Of a DNA stretch of 64,000 nt, positions 46,129-54,340 are shown piece by piece. The notes under the pieces are model-generated. The model was not told the DNA's origin and made no database searches. It saw only the letters and a program-made list of their open reading frames with translations. Each line of letters opens with the position of its first letter. Position 1 is the stretch's first letter. The position numbers were made by a program, and so were the translations under genes. The DNA is taken from assembly GCA_034927345.1 (NCBI GenBank), contig JAYFQE010000011.1, positions 1-64,000 of the forward strand. Reading direction: 5' to 3'. Source of the stretch: JAYFQE01 sp034927345. Its GTDB lineage: Bacteria; Bacillota; Clostridia; Saccharofermentanales; UBA5734.

Positions 46129-46674
46129 TCAATATTCAATTCCTTCGCGCGCCAGAATACCTCGTTCGTAGGGATGTTTTACGCAGCGGATTTCCGATAT
46201 ATAATCGGCCAAAGCCAGCAAGGCTTGAGTCGGATGGCGCCCAGTCAATACAACCTCCAAAGCCGGCGGTTTTTCCTGCAAAAAAGCGAGGACTTCTTCC
46301 TCCGGCAGCAAACCTGTTTCGATCGCGCCCAAAACTTCATCCAGCACCAGCAAGTCGAGGGCGCCGTCTCCGGCCAGCCGGACGGCCTGATGGAAAAAAT
46401 CGAGATGCAGTAAATAAGTCGCTTCTTTTTCGGCGTCATTCATGGCAATGGAAAATTTCCCGGTTACCTGACCAGCCAGGATCCGGACCGTCGGCAGGCT
46501 GCGCAAAGACAGGAGTTCGCCGGAACGGCCGTCTTTGAGGAACTGGACCAGCAAAACCCGGCGGCCGTATCCGGCTGCCCGGGCGATCAAGCCAATCGAA
46601 GCCGTGGTCTTGCCTTTACCTTCGCCGTAATAAAGATGGATCAATCCTGTTTGCCGCATCGGCTGTTTACTCAC
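46129..46674 (-). CDS. cobO: Cob(I)yrinic acid a,c-diamide adenosyltransferase
   Basis: Transfers the adenosyl group of ATP to the cobalt of corrinoids to make adenosylcobalamin. The 181 residues match the CobO/BtuR class: P-loop YGEGKGKTTASIGLIARAAG at residues 17-36, QFLKDGRSGEL and LLVLDEVLGAIETGLL near residue 115. It lies in the same window as the adenosylcobalamin-dependent ribonucleotide reductase (50406-53474), which needs its product. No cobalamin riboswitch is seen upstream. Confidence 0.94.
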   Translation of the reverse strand: MSKQPMRQTGLIHLYYGEGKGKTTASIGLIARAAGYGRRVLLVQFLKDGRSGELLSLRSLPTVRILAGQVTGKFSIAMNDAEKEATYLLHLDFFHQAVRLAGDGALDLLVLDEVLGAIETGLLPEEEVLAFLQEKPPALEVVLTGRHPTQALLALADYISEIRCVKHPYERGILAREGIEY

Positions 46675-46843
46675 AGATTTCCTCCTGTCAGATTCTACTT
46701 TTTCGGGTTAGATCGCTTTTTTTGATAGGAATATTATACACATCTTTTTTTACCTTTTTAAAACGCTTTGTCTGCTACGCCGTTGAATCTGTTGTATGAT
46801 TGAAAGGTGGCTGGGCCAAAGGATTATCCGGAAGGACTCAATC

Positions 46844-48055
46844 ATGTCTCTATTCATGACAAGTCGAGGTAGCCGTATGGTTTTTGTTTCTCTATCGGCT
46901 GAGCGGCTGCGCCGCCGCCGCGGGCCGATTCTGCTTATCCAGATCATATTTTTCTGGTTTTCTTTATATACATATCCGGCCATCCTGACGCCTTATCTGA
47001 CCGAGATGGGCGCTTCGCTGACTTCAGCCGGTCTGGTTGTCGGATCTTACGGATTAACCCAAACTCTGCTGCGGCTGCCGGCGGGGTTATGGTCCGATCG
47101 GCTGCATAACAAGCGGATTTTTGTTATTGCCGGGATGTTTTTGTCTTTGATCAGCGCCGTCGGTTTATTATACAGCCGGCAAATTGCCACGATTTTGATA
47201 TTCAGAGCCGTTGCCGGCATGGCGGCTGCGACGTGGGTTCATTCATCGACGCTCTATCTGGCCTACCAACCGGCCGGGCAAGGGGCCAAAGCTATGGGAA
47301 TCCTCAATTTTCTCTGCAATATAGGGACCATGGCCGCTATGTTGACCGGCAGTCTTCTGGCTCAATCGCTTGGCTGGCATTCGTCTTTTCTCGTGGCTGT
47401 CATAATTGCTGCGATCGGCTGCATTCTTTCTTTTTTTATATCCGAGGACAAACCGGTTGTTGCGGAGCGGCAATCTGCTGCGGCTGCGCGTCATACGGCC
47501 GGTCTCAGCCTCAACCGGCAGCTTGTGTGGACATCCCTTCTGGCCTTGCTGTCTCAGTTTTGCACTTTTGCCACCGTTCAGGGATTTGTACCGCAATATG
47601 CCAGTTTTCTGGGCGCCAATAAAGCGCAGATTGGTCTGCTGACTGCGCTTTCCACATTGCCGTGCGCGGTGGCCGGTTTGTTGGGCGGCGGCCTGCTGGC
47701 ACGCCATTTCCGTCTGCGCAGCTTGATCGTTACCGGATATTTATTAACCGGAGTCGCAACTTGTCTGCTGCCATTAATCCATGTTCTGCCTTTACTATTC
47801 GTCTGTCAAATCATCGCCGGGATCGGCTTCGGCTTTCAGGTTACGCTGCTCATGTCTTTATGTACCCAAACCGTTCCGGCGGAGCGCCAAGCCAGCGCCA
47901 TGGGGTTTTTCCAGGCTGTTTATGGCATCGGCATGGTGGCCGGCCCGGTTCTGATCGGCTTATTAGCCGATTGGTTCGGCCTGGGCGCCGGTTTTATCTT
48001 GATTGGCGTCATTGCTTTGTTGTCCGGTTTGCTGGCACGGATTGTTCTGCTATGA
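46844..48055 (+). CDS. MFS transporter
   Basis: A major facilitator protein of about 403 residues with 12 predicted membrane helices. The first is LLIQIIFFWFSLYTYPAILT; the MFS loop motif between helices 2 and 3 reads RLPAGLWSDRLHNKR, and the second half begins LVWTSLLALLSQFCTF. The substrate is unknown; the sequence looks like the drug/metabolite exporter branch. The start is uncertain: GGAAGG is well spaced for 46844, GAGGT for 46877, while ATG 46796 would overlap a possible -10 box. It is divergent from cobO and convergent with the esterase gene (5 bp apart). Confidence 0.88.
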   Translation: MSLFMTSRGSRMVFVSLSAERLRRRRGPILLIQIIFFWFSLYTYPAILTPYLTEMGASLTSAGLVVGSYGLTQTLLRLPAGLWSDRLHNKRIFVIAGMFLSLISAVGLLYSRQIATILIFRAVAGMAAATWVHSSTLYLAYQPAGQGAKAMGILNFLCNIGTMAAMLTGSLLAQSLGWHSSFLVAVIIAAIGCILSFFISEDKPVVAERQSAAAARHTAGLSLNRQLVWTSLLALLSQFCTFATVQGFVPQYASFLGANKAQIGLLTALSTLPCAVAGLLGGGLLARHFRLRSLIVTGYLLTGVATCLLPLIHVLPLLFVCQIIAGIGFGFQVTLLMSLCTQTVPAERQASAMGFFQAVYGIGMVAGPVLIGLLADWFGLGAGFILIGVIALLSGLLARIVLL

Positions 48056-48060
48056 ATGGA

Positions 48061-48984
48061 TCAAGTGTGGCGGCGGATAAATGCTGCAATTTTATCCAGA
48101 GCCGCGCGAGATTCGGGGACGAGTTCATTGAGGGACTGCCAGACATGCCACATGCCGTCAAAGATATCGAGTTCAACATCGACCCCGCTGTGTTTCGCTT
48201 TATTTGCTAAAGCGATGACCTCGCCCAAGAGCAGTTCTTCGGCAGCCACCTGGAGCAGCAAGGGCGGATAGCCGGCAAAATCGCCGAACAACGGCGACAT
48301 GCAGGCCTCGGTCCGATCCTGGCCGGCAGCATACAAATCGGCGGCCAGATTCAGAAAATCGGCTGTTACCATGATATCTTTCCCGTTATTAGCCTGTACG
48401 GTAATATTGTCAAGGGTCAGATCACACCAAGGCGACAGTCCGATAATCGCGCCGGGCAGCGGCAGTCCTGCTTTCTTCAGAGCAAAAACTGAAGCCAGCG
48501 CCAAACCGCCGCCGGCCGATTCGCCAGCCAGGACGATTTGTTTTGCCTGATATTTCTGACGAAGCAAACCTTCATAAGCATTCATCGCATCCTGTATCGC
48601 AGCCGGATAAGGGTACTCGGGAGCCAGACGATAATCCAGACTGGCCAGAGGCCAGTTACAGCTGCGGGCCAGATCAGAAGCGCTGTTGCGGCTGTATTGG
48701 ACGGAACCGCCAATATATCCCCCGCCATGCAGATAGAGGATCGCCCGATCAACCGGAGCGTCAACCGGCCTGATCCAGGTAACCGGGCGGCCGCCTAATT
48801 CACTTTCTTCAACCCGGCAATCGCCGGGAACAAGACTGCCGATTTCCACCGGCAATTCACGCCGGTAACAATCAACCTTCTCTGCCGGGGTTTCTGCTTG
48901 CCGGATCGCCTGATTGACTTTCTCCATACGTACTTTGATTAAGCCATGCAGCATGACAGCCGGTATGCTGGGCAAACAGACCAC
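48061..48984 (-). CDS. Alpha/beta hydrolase (hormone-sensitive-lipase type esterase)
   Basis: A 307-residue esterase-like enzyme. The oxyanion motif is YLHGGGYIGGSV (about residue 83-94), the nucleophile serine is in LAGESAGGGLALA, the acid is in the region after PPLLLQVAAEELLLGE and the histidine is in DGMWHVWQSL. This is the hormone-sensitive lipase family order. It has no signal peptide. The start is uncertain: GTG 48984 is too near its GGAAGG, and a TTG at 48975 would have a better spacing. The substrate is probably a short-chain ester. Confidence 0.85.
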   Translation of the reverse strand: MVCLPSIPAVMLHGLIKVRMEKVNQAIRQAETPAEKVDCYRRELPVEIGSLVPGDCRVEESELGGRPVTWIRPVDAPVDRAILYLHGGGYIGGSVQYSRNSASDLARSCNWPLASLDYRLAPEYPYPAAIQDAMNAYEGLLRQKYQAKQIVLAGESAGGGLALASVFALKKAGLPLPGAIIGLSPWCDLTLDNITVQANNGKDIMVTADFLNLAADLYAAGQDRTEACMSPLFGDFAGYPPLLLQVAAEELLLGEVIALANKAKHSGVDVELDIFDGMWHVWQSLNELVPESRAALDKIAAFIRRHT

Positions 48985-49132
48985 ATCCTTCCCATCCTGT
49001 CCGATATTAACAGGTCTTCTTTATCATAACCGGATTTTCACCTGCTGACCAGCCTGATCTGACATAAATCGGCGCATGTTGTTTATTCTCCGGCATTCGC
49101 GCTCTATAATGAAATAAAAGGGGGAATGCCTG

Positions 49133-50392
49133 ATGAAAACTACAGGTCAGCCGACACGGCTCACCAGCCAGGAAACAAGCGTTTTGCGTGATCTTGCCGC
49201 CCAATATGCCGCCATGGCCGCTTTACCGGCCCAACAAGAAAAGAAAGCTCTATGGCAAGCCCTGACCAACTTAAAAATGATCCGGCCGATGGTTGCCATC
49301 GACCAGATACCTTGGCATGAATGCTCTGATTCCAGCTTACATTTAGCAGTCGGGCAGCCCTATTGGCGCGGCATTGAGCAAGAATTCCGACGCAAGCTGT
49401 TTCAATGGCGTTATTTCCCCGCCGATATGGTTGCCGATCCTGTTTTGCCGGTTGCCAAAGCTTTCAGCGACAGCGGTTTTGGCATTAAAACCCAGGAAGA
49501 TATCGTCAGCCTCGATCCGCAGAATTCAGTCGTTGGCCATGCTTATTATAATCAGATTAAGAGCGAACAGGATTTAATAAAATTGCAGGTTCCCGAAGTC
49601 CGGCTGGACCGTGAAGAAACCGAACGGCGTGAACAGGAAGCCCATCAGCTTTTCGACGGCATTTTGCCCGTTCGGATGTGCGGCTTTACGCCGTCATTCG
49701 CCTTATGGGACCGGCTGGCCGAATGGATGGGACCGGAAAGTATCCTTTACGATCTGGCTGATCGGCCTGAATTCATCCATGCCATTATGGAGCGGTTTAC
49801 GAATGCCGCGCTCGGTTATGTCGATCGGTTGGAGGAACTCGGCTTGCTGGATGCCGAATCCAATACCATCCATTGTTCATATAACTATAATGACCAATTG
49901 CCGGCGGCAGGTTATAATCCGCAAAAGCCGCGCGCGTCTGATTGTTGGACGATGGGCATGGCTCAGATTTTCAGCGCGGTGAGCCCGGCTATGCATGAGG
50001 AATTCGAAATACGCTATGTCGGCCGGATCTTTGAACGGTTCGGCCTGGTGTATTACGGCTGTTGTGAACCCTTGCACGACCGTATCGAATACATCCGCCA
50101 ACTGCCTCATGTCCGAAAAATTTCCTGCAGTCCCTGGTGTCATGTTGGTGTCGCCGCGGCGAAAATCGGACAGGATTATGTCCTGTCCCGCAAACCGTCG
50201 CCAGCGTTTCTGGCCACCGATCAGGTCGACTGGGCAGCTGTGGAAAATGATCTGCGTACAACACGCTATCTTTGCGCCGAATATGGCACACCGCTGGAGT
50301 ACATCCTGAAGGATGTCAGCACCATCCGTTATCAACCGCAGCGCTTAACCGACTGGAGCAAACTGGCGCTGGATGTTGCTGCCGGCGATTAG
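49133..50392 (+). CDS. UroD/MtaA-superfamily protein
   Basis: A 419-residue protein with the TIM-barrel layout of the uroporphyrinogen decarboxylase/corrinoid methyltransferase superfamily. Recognisable parts are MCGFTPSFALWDRLAEWMGP, NTIHCSYNYNDQLPAAGY, and YYGCCEPLHDRIEYIRQLP near residue 300, followed by KISCSPWCHVGVAAAKIG. In anaerobes such proteins often act on methylated compounds or corrinoid proteins, but no corrinoid protein gene is adjacent, so its role is open. GGGGG precedes the ATG, with TATAAT at about 49105-49110. It converges with nrdJ, 13 bp apart. Confidence 0.7.
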   Translation: MKTTGQPTRLTSQETSVLRDLAAQYAAMAALPAQQEKKALWQALTNLKMIRPMVAIDQIPWHECSDSSLHLAVGQPYWRGIEQEFRRKLFQWRYFPADMVADPVLPVAKAFSDSGFGIKTQEDIVSLDPQNSVVGHAYYNQIKSEQDLIKLQVPEVRLDREETERREQEAHQLFDGILPVRMCGFTPSFALWDRLAEWMGPESILYDLADRPEFIHAIMERFTNAALGYVDRLEELGLLDAESNTIHCSYNYNDQLPAAGYNPQKPRASDCWTMGMAQIFSAVSPAMHEEFEIRYVGRIFERFGLVYYGCCEPLHDRIEYIRQLPHVRKISCSPWCHVGVAAAKIGQDYVLSRKPSPAFLATDQVDWAAVENDLRTTRYLCAEYGTPLEYILKDVSTIRYQPQRLTDWSKLALDVAAGD

Positions 50393-50405
50393 TCCGGCCG
50401 CCGGT

Positions 50406-53400
50406 TTACGAACAACCGGTTGTCGTTCCGCAATCCAGACAGACTTTGCAGGAACCGTTGCGCACCATACGGCTGCTCGAACAGTTCGGACAGACCGATC
50501 CGTCATGCAGCCGTTCTCCCTTGACCGCCGCTTCGCGCGCTGATTCATGAACCGGGGGCTCATCGGCCGGTAAAGAAGCCGGCGAGCCATTGGCCTGCGG
50601 ATTGCCCTGGGCTCCCGTTGCGTATTCCGGTTCAGGAAGATTAGGGAAAGACATCGTCTGGGCCGGCTGGGCCGGCTTAACCTGACAGCGGCTATAATCG
50701 CCTATTTCAATATCGATTACTTTACTGATCAGATCGGAGATGGACGTACAATACTTGATATAAGGATGACGGGTCACAAAGCCATATGGTTCATATTTCT
50801 GGCCGCGCAGCATTTTAGATATATTTTGCGGCGGAATATGATATTGCAGCATGACCGAGATGGTTTTCGAGAGAGAATTTAAAAGACCCATGATCAAGGT
50901 TCCTTCCCGGTCGGTCGTGATGTAGATCTCCGAGATTTCGCCGGTTTCGCTGCGGTTGACTGTCGTATAGATTTTAATATCTTCGATCTGAGCCGGATGG
51001 GTATGACCGGTGCGGATGCCGACCGGTTTATCCCGGTGAGACAGGCGATGCTGGGCAGCCTCCTGTTCCAGTTCCTGCAGCCGGTCCTGGGCTTTATGGG
51101 CAAATGCCAGCAACGGCTGATAGGCCAGATTGTCCAGATCAATCTGCGTGTCCGGGCCATTTAGCCGGAGATTGAGCGGCTGGGCAATTTTCGAACCGTC
51201 GCGATAGAGGGTTATCCCTTTGACACCGAGACGCCAGGATTCCAGAACAACAGCCTTGAAGTCGTCGACTGTCGCTTCATTCGGCAAATTGACCGTTTTA
51301 GAGATCGCGCCCGACAAGAGCGGCGTCATGGCGGCAACCATCAAAACATGACCGCGGTAATGGATATAACGTTTCCCGGTACCGCACTGGTTGGCGGTAT
51401 CGAAAACCGGCAGATGCTCATCTTTCAGAAACGGAGCGCCTTCGATTTTGCCATCGGCCAGGCGGCCGTTTTCTTCATGAGAGAGATAATCTAAAATAGC
51501 TTCCCGTTCATCGTCCTGGTAACCGAGACGCCGCAAGGCGATATCGATAACCGGATTGGCAAGTTTCATATATCCCCCGCCGGACAGCTTCTTATAAACA
51601 ATATGGGAGAAAAAAGGTTCGATACTGGTTGCGGCGCAATCCATGGCAAAAGAAATCGTTCCGGTCGGCGCCAGAACGGAAACCTGAGCGTTGCGGTAAC
51701 CATATTGTTCGCCCAATCGCAAGGCTTCCCGCCAGGCATCCTTCAAAGCTTCCGCCCAGTCCGGCAGTCCCAGCTGTTTTAAAAGATCATGATCGACCTT
51801 CGGCGGCTGATAGGACAGCCCTTCCAGATCGTCATCCCTGGCGCCGGCGACACGGGCGTGATTGCGGATGACCCGCAGCATAAAGTCACGGTTCAAATCA
51901 AACTTGGCAAAAGGGCCGGCTGCTTCGGCCATCAAGGCCGACACCCGATAGCTGTGTCCGGTCAGAATACCGGTCAAAGCCGCGGCAACCGCCCGGGCTT
52001 CATCGGAATCATAAGGCAGGCCCAGTTCCATCAGCAACGCCGCCAGATTGGCTATGCCGAGGCCTGTGCTGCGGAAAAGCCAGGACTTCCGGGCAATATC
52101 GGGAGTCGGGAAATGACCCCAGTGAATCGACGCTTCCAGAACCAGTTGGCTGAGGGTGATCATATGTTGATAGCCGTCCAGATCGAATAATCCTGTATCC
52201 GGATCATAAAACCGCAAGACATTGATCGATGCCAGATTACAACTGGTATCATCAAGAAAAGCATACTCACCGCAGGGGTTGGTCGCATTGATGCGATTAT
52301 AATGAGCGCCGATCTGGCCATCTTCGCCGGCGGGACAAGTATGCCATTCATTGAAGGTATCGGAAAACTGAGGCGCCGGATCCGCGCACTTCCAAGCCGC
52401 TTCGTTGAAAATCTGCCAGAGGTGGTCAACCCGTTCATCGCGATCCACCCGGCTGTCCTTGCGGCCGCTCAGATGAAGAACGGCATCGGGCTCCTGATCG
52501 AGCCGCGCCACCTTCCGCATGAAATCATTGGAAAGCCGAACGGAATTATTGCTGTTCTGGCCGGATACCGTCTGGTAAGCTTCGCCGTCAATATCGGCGT
52601 CATAACCCATTTTTGCCAAAGCCCGCGCTTTATCTTCTTCACAGGCTTTCCATAAAATAAAAGACTCAATTTCAGGATGATCGATATCCAGACTGACCAT
52701 TTTTGCAGCCCGTCTCGTTGTCCCGCCGGATTTAATAGCGCCGGCATTACGATCCAGGCCTTTCAGGAAGCTCATCAACCCAGAAGAGGCGCCGCCGCCC
52801 GATAAAGCCTCGCCTTCGGCGCGGATTGTTGAAAAATTTGTTCCAGTGCCGGAGCCGCCCTTAAAGAGCTTGGTTTCTGTGACATATTCTTCGGAAATGG
52901 AATGAGGTCCCAGCAGTTGGTCTTCAATCGATAATATAAAGCAAGCCGACGCCTGGGTCCGCGAATAATCATCTTCGGACTCGCGGACAGTTCCGCTCGA
53001 TTCATCGTAATAATAAAGGCCATTATGCCCGCCGGCGATGCCATAACTTAATTTCAAACCGGTATTGAACCATTGCGGCGAATTAGGCGCGAACATTTGA
53101 TTCAATAAACTGAACACCAATTCATCATATAGAATGGCCTTCTGGCCGTCATGAATCAAACCTTCATCCAGCAGCGCGGCAACCCAGAAACCAACCATAC
53201 GGTGGGCGACTTGACGCATGCTGTTTTCCATGCCGGTCGGCGTCGGCACGCCGGCTTTACGGAAATATTTCGAGGCAATGATATCGCAGGCATTCTGCGA
53301 ATAATGCTCCGGGAATTCAAGATCTTTCATGTCGGTTAGGACTTTTCCGCTTTTATAATCCTGGATCAGGACATCGCGGCGTGTCCAGGTGAAGAGATCG

Positions 53401-53474
53401 TAAACCGATTTGCCCGGTTGTTGTTCGAGAATTGTTGTGAAACGGCGGATAATCCGATCAGATAATTGGGACAT
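50406..53474 (-). CDS. nrdJ: Adenosylcobalamin-dependent ribonucleoside-diphosphate reductase
   Basis: Reduces ribonucleotides to deoxyribonucleotides without oxygen or a second subunit, using adenosylcobalamin. The 1022 residues show QACFILSIEDQL-like text (SACFILSIEDQLLGPHSI), GGSGTGTNFSTIRAEGE, the loop NPCGEYAFLDDTSCNLASIN and ISFAMDCAATSIEPFF. The C-terminal extension ends with a zinc-ribbon type CPNCSSSRM..CKVCLDCGTTTGCS. An unusual insert near residues 775-830 leads into the linker LEQEAAQHRLSHRDKPVGIR. The nearby cobO gene supplies its cofactor. Upstream repeats that may regulate it are listed separately. Confidence 0.96.
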   Translation of the reverse strand: MSQLSDRIIRRFTTILEQQPGKSVYDLFTWTRRDVLIQDYKSGKVLTDMKDLEFPEHYSQNACDIIASKYFRKAGVPTPTGMENSMRQVAHRMVGFWVAALLDEGLIHDGQKAILYDELVFSLLNQMFAPNSPQWFNTGLKLSYGIAGGHNGLYYYDESSGTVRESEDDYSRTQASACFILSIEDQLLGPHSISEEYVTETKLFKGGSGTGTNFSTIRAEGEALSGGGASSGLMSFLKGLDRNAGAIKSGGTTRRAAKMVSLDIDHPEIESFILWKACEEDKARALAKMGYDADIDGEAYQTVSGQNSNNSVRLSNDFMRKVARLDQEPDAVLHLSGRKDSRVDRDERVDHLWQIFNEAAWKCADPAPQFSDTFNEWHTCPAGEDGQIGAHYNRINATNPCGEYAFLDDTSCNLASINVLRFYDPDTGLFDLDGYQHMITLSQLVLEASIHWGHFPTPDIARKSWLFRSTGLGIANLAALLMELGLPYDSDEARAVAAALTGILTGHSYRVSALMAEAAGPFAKFDLNRDFMLRVIRNHARVAGARDDDLEGLSYQPPKVDHDLLKQLGLPDWAEALKDAWREALRLGEQYGYRNAQVSVLAPTGTISFAMDCAATSIEPFFSHIVYKKLSGGGYMKLANPVIDIALRRLGYQDDEREAILDYLSHEENGRLADGKIEGAPFLKDEHLPVFDTANQCGTGKRYIHYRGHVLMVAAMTPLLSGAISKTVNLPNEATVDDFKAVVLESWRLGVKGITLYRDGSKIAQPLNLRLNGPDTQIDLDNLAYQPLLAFAHKAQDRLQELEQEAAQHRLSHRDKPVGIRTGHTHPAQIEDIKIYTTVNRSETGEISEIYITTDREGTLIMGLLNSLSKTISVMLQYHIPPQNISKMLRGQKYEPYGFVTRHPYIKYCTSISDLISKVIDIEIGDYSRCQVKPAQPAQTMSFPNLPEPEYATGAQGNPQANGSPASLPADEPPVHESAREAAVKGERLHDGSVCPNCSSSRMVRNGSCKVCLDCGTTTGCS

Positions 53475-53609
53475 GATGCAAATCCTCCTTTTGGTCAGAC
53501 CGAAATCGGTCCCAAAAACAGGAACCTAAAAAAGTTTAACGCTTTAAACATCAACCGAGTCGTGTCGCAGGATACAAAAACAACCGGTTTTCAGAGATTA
53601 AATTTTCAT

Positions 53610-53657
53610 GACAAATCAAATATCTTGTAGACAAATCAAATCAGCCATACAAGATAT
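53610..53657. repeat. Direct and inverted repeats upstream of nrdJ
   Basis: GACAAATCAAAT occurs twice (53610-53621 and 53630-53641), 20 bp apart. In addition ATATCTTGTA (53620-53629) and TACAAGATAT (53648-53657) are a perfect 10-bp inverted repeat. The set lies about 140 bp upstream of nrdJ and 50 bp behind the stop of the next gene. It may be a regulator binding site. Confidence 0.7.
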
Positions 53658-53706
53658 GGGCTCCACAGCGATTATTTTATAAACAGAATTATTTCATCTG
53701 ATTCGT

Positions 53707-54150
53707 TCATTCATCTTTTTGCCGGTTCATATTTAAGATTTTTTCATTAAAGTTCGTTAACTGCATTTCTTTATTTTCATTGGAAAGGATATAAGGTGTT
53801 TTCATACGGACTGTCGAACCATCCTTGGTGCCATCGATGATCAAGGTCTGCTTTTGCCAGCCTGCTTTCCATGAACCCGACCAAATGGACAGCTGACCGA
53901 TTTTCGCATTGAAAGAACCGTCGTCGGAAAATTCATAAAGAATGCCGTCGTCAACACAATACCAGCGGCCGATCACCAATTGGGCAGTTGCCTGATTTTG
54001 CAGCTGCCAGATAAAAATTACCGCCGCTGCTATCAGCAGGATCAATCCGGCAATAACAATGAACCGCCGGCGAGCCACAGGTTTTTTCCGGCTTAAACGT
54101 GTTGCTGGTTCTCTGGATTCGAGGCTGTCGTCGACTGGTTTATCGATCAT
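53707..54150 (-). CDS. Small membrane-anchored protein of unknown function
   Basis: A 147-residue protein: a charged cytoplasmic N-terminus of about 30 residues, one membrane helix (FIVIAGLILLIAAAVIFIW) and an outside domain of about 90 residues with lipocalin-like beta strands (LVIGRWYCVDDGILYEFSDD; GSWKAGWQKQTLIIDGTKDG). The family resembles DUF5640-type domains, but I am not certain. The start at 54150 is set by AAGGAGG; a longer frame to 54216 is not supported. It lies between the adhesin and nrdJ without close coupling to either. Confidence 0.6.
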   Translation of the reverse strand: MIDKPVDDSLESREPATRLSRKKPVARRRFIVIAGLILLIAAAVIFIWQLQNQATAQLVIGRWYCVDDGILYEFSDDGSFNAKIGQLSIWSGSWKAGWQKQTLIIDGTKDGSTVRMKTPYILSNENKEMQLTNFNEKILNMNRQKDE

Positions 54151-54340
54151 TATTTTAGGCCTCCTTGCAGCATGATTCAGTTGTCGGGGATTTATCTCTA
54201 TTATAATACAATTCACGGATTTGAAGTATAAACAAGATTGGATAAAGGAAGAGGAAACGCACTTGTTTCCCCTTCCTTCTGATTAAATATGATTCACTAG
54301 CCAGCCGGTTATCCGGTTTAACCGTGAGCGGGGCGTCGAG

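Noticed and set aside
53610..53657. NrdR boxes upstream of nrdJ
   Set aside because: Only a partial match to the box (ACAAGATAT-like) is present and the spacing of two boxes is not met. It is reported only as unassigned repeats.
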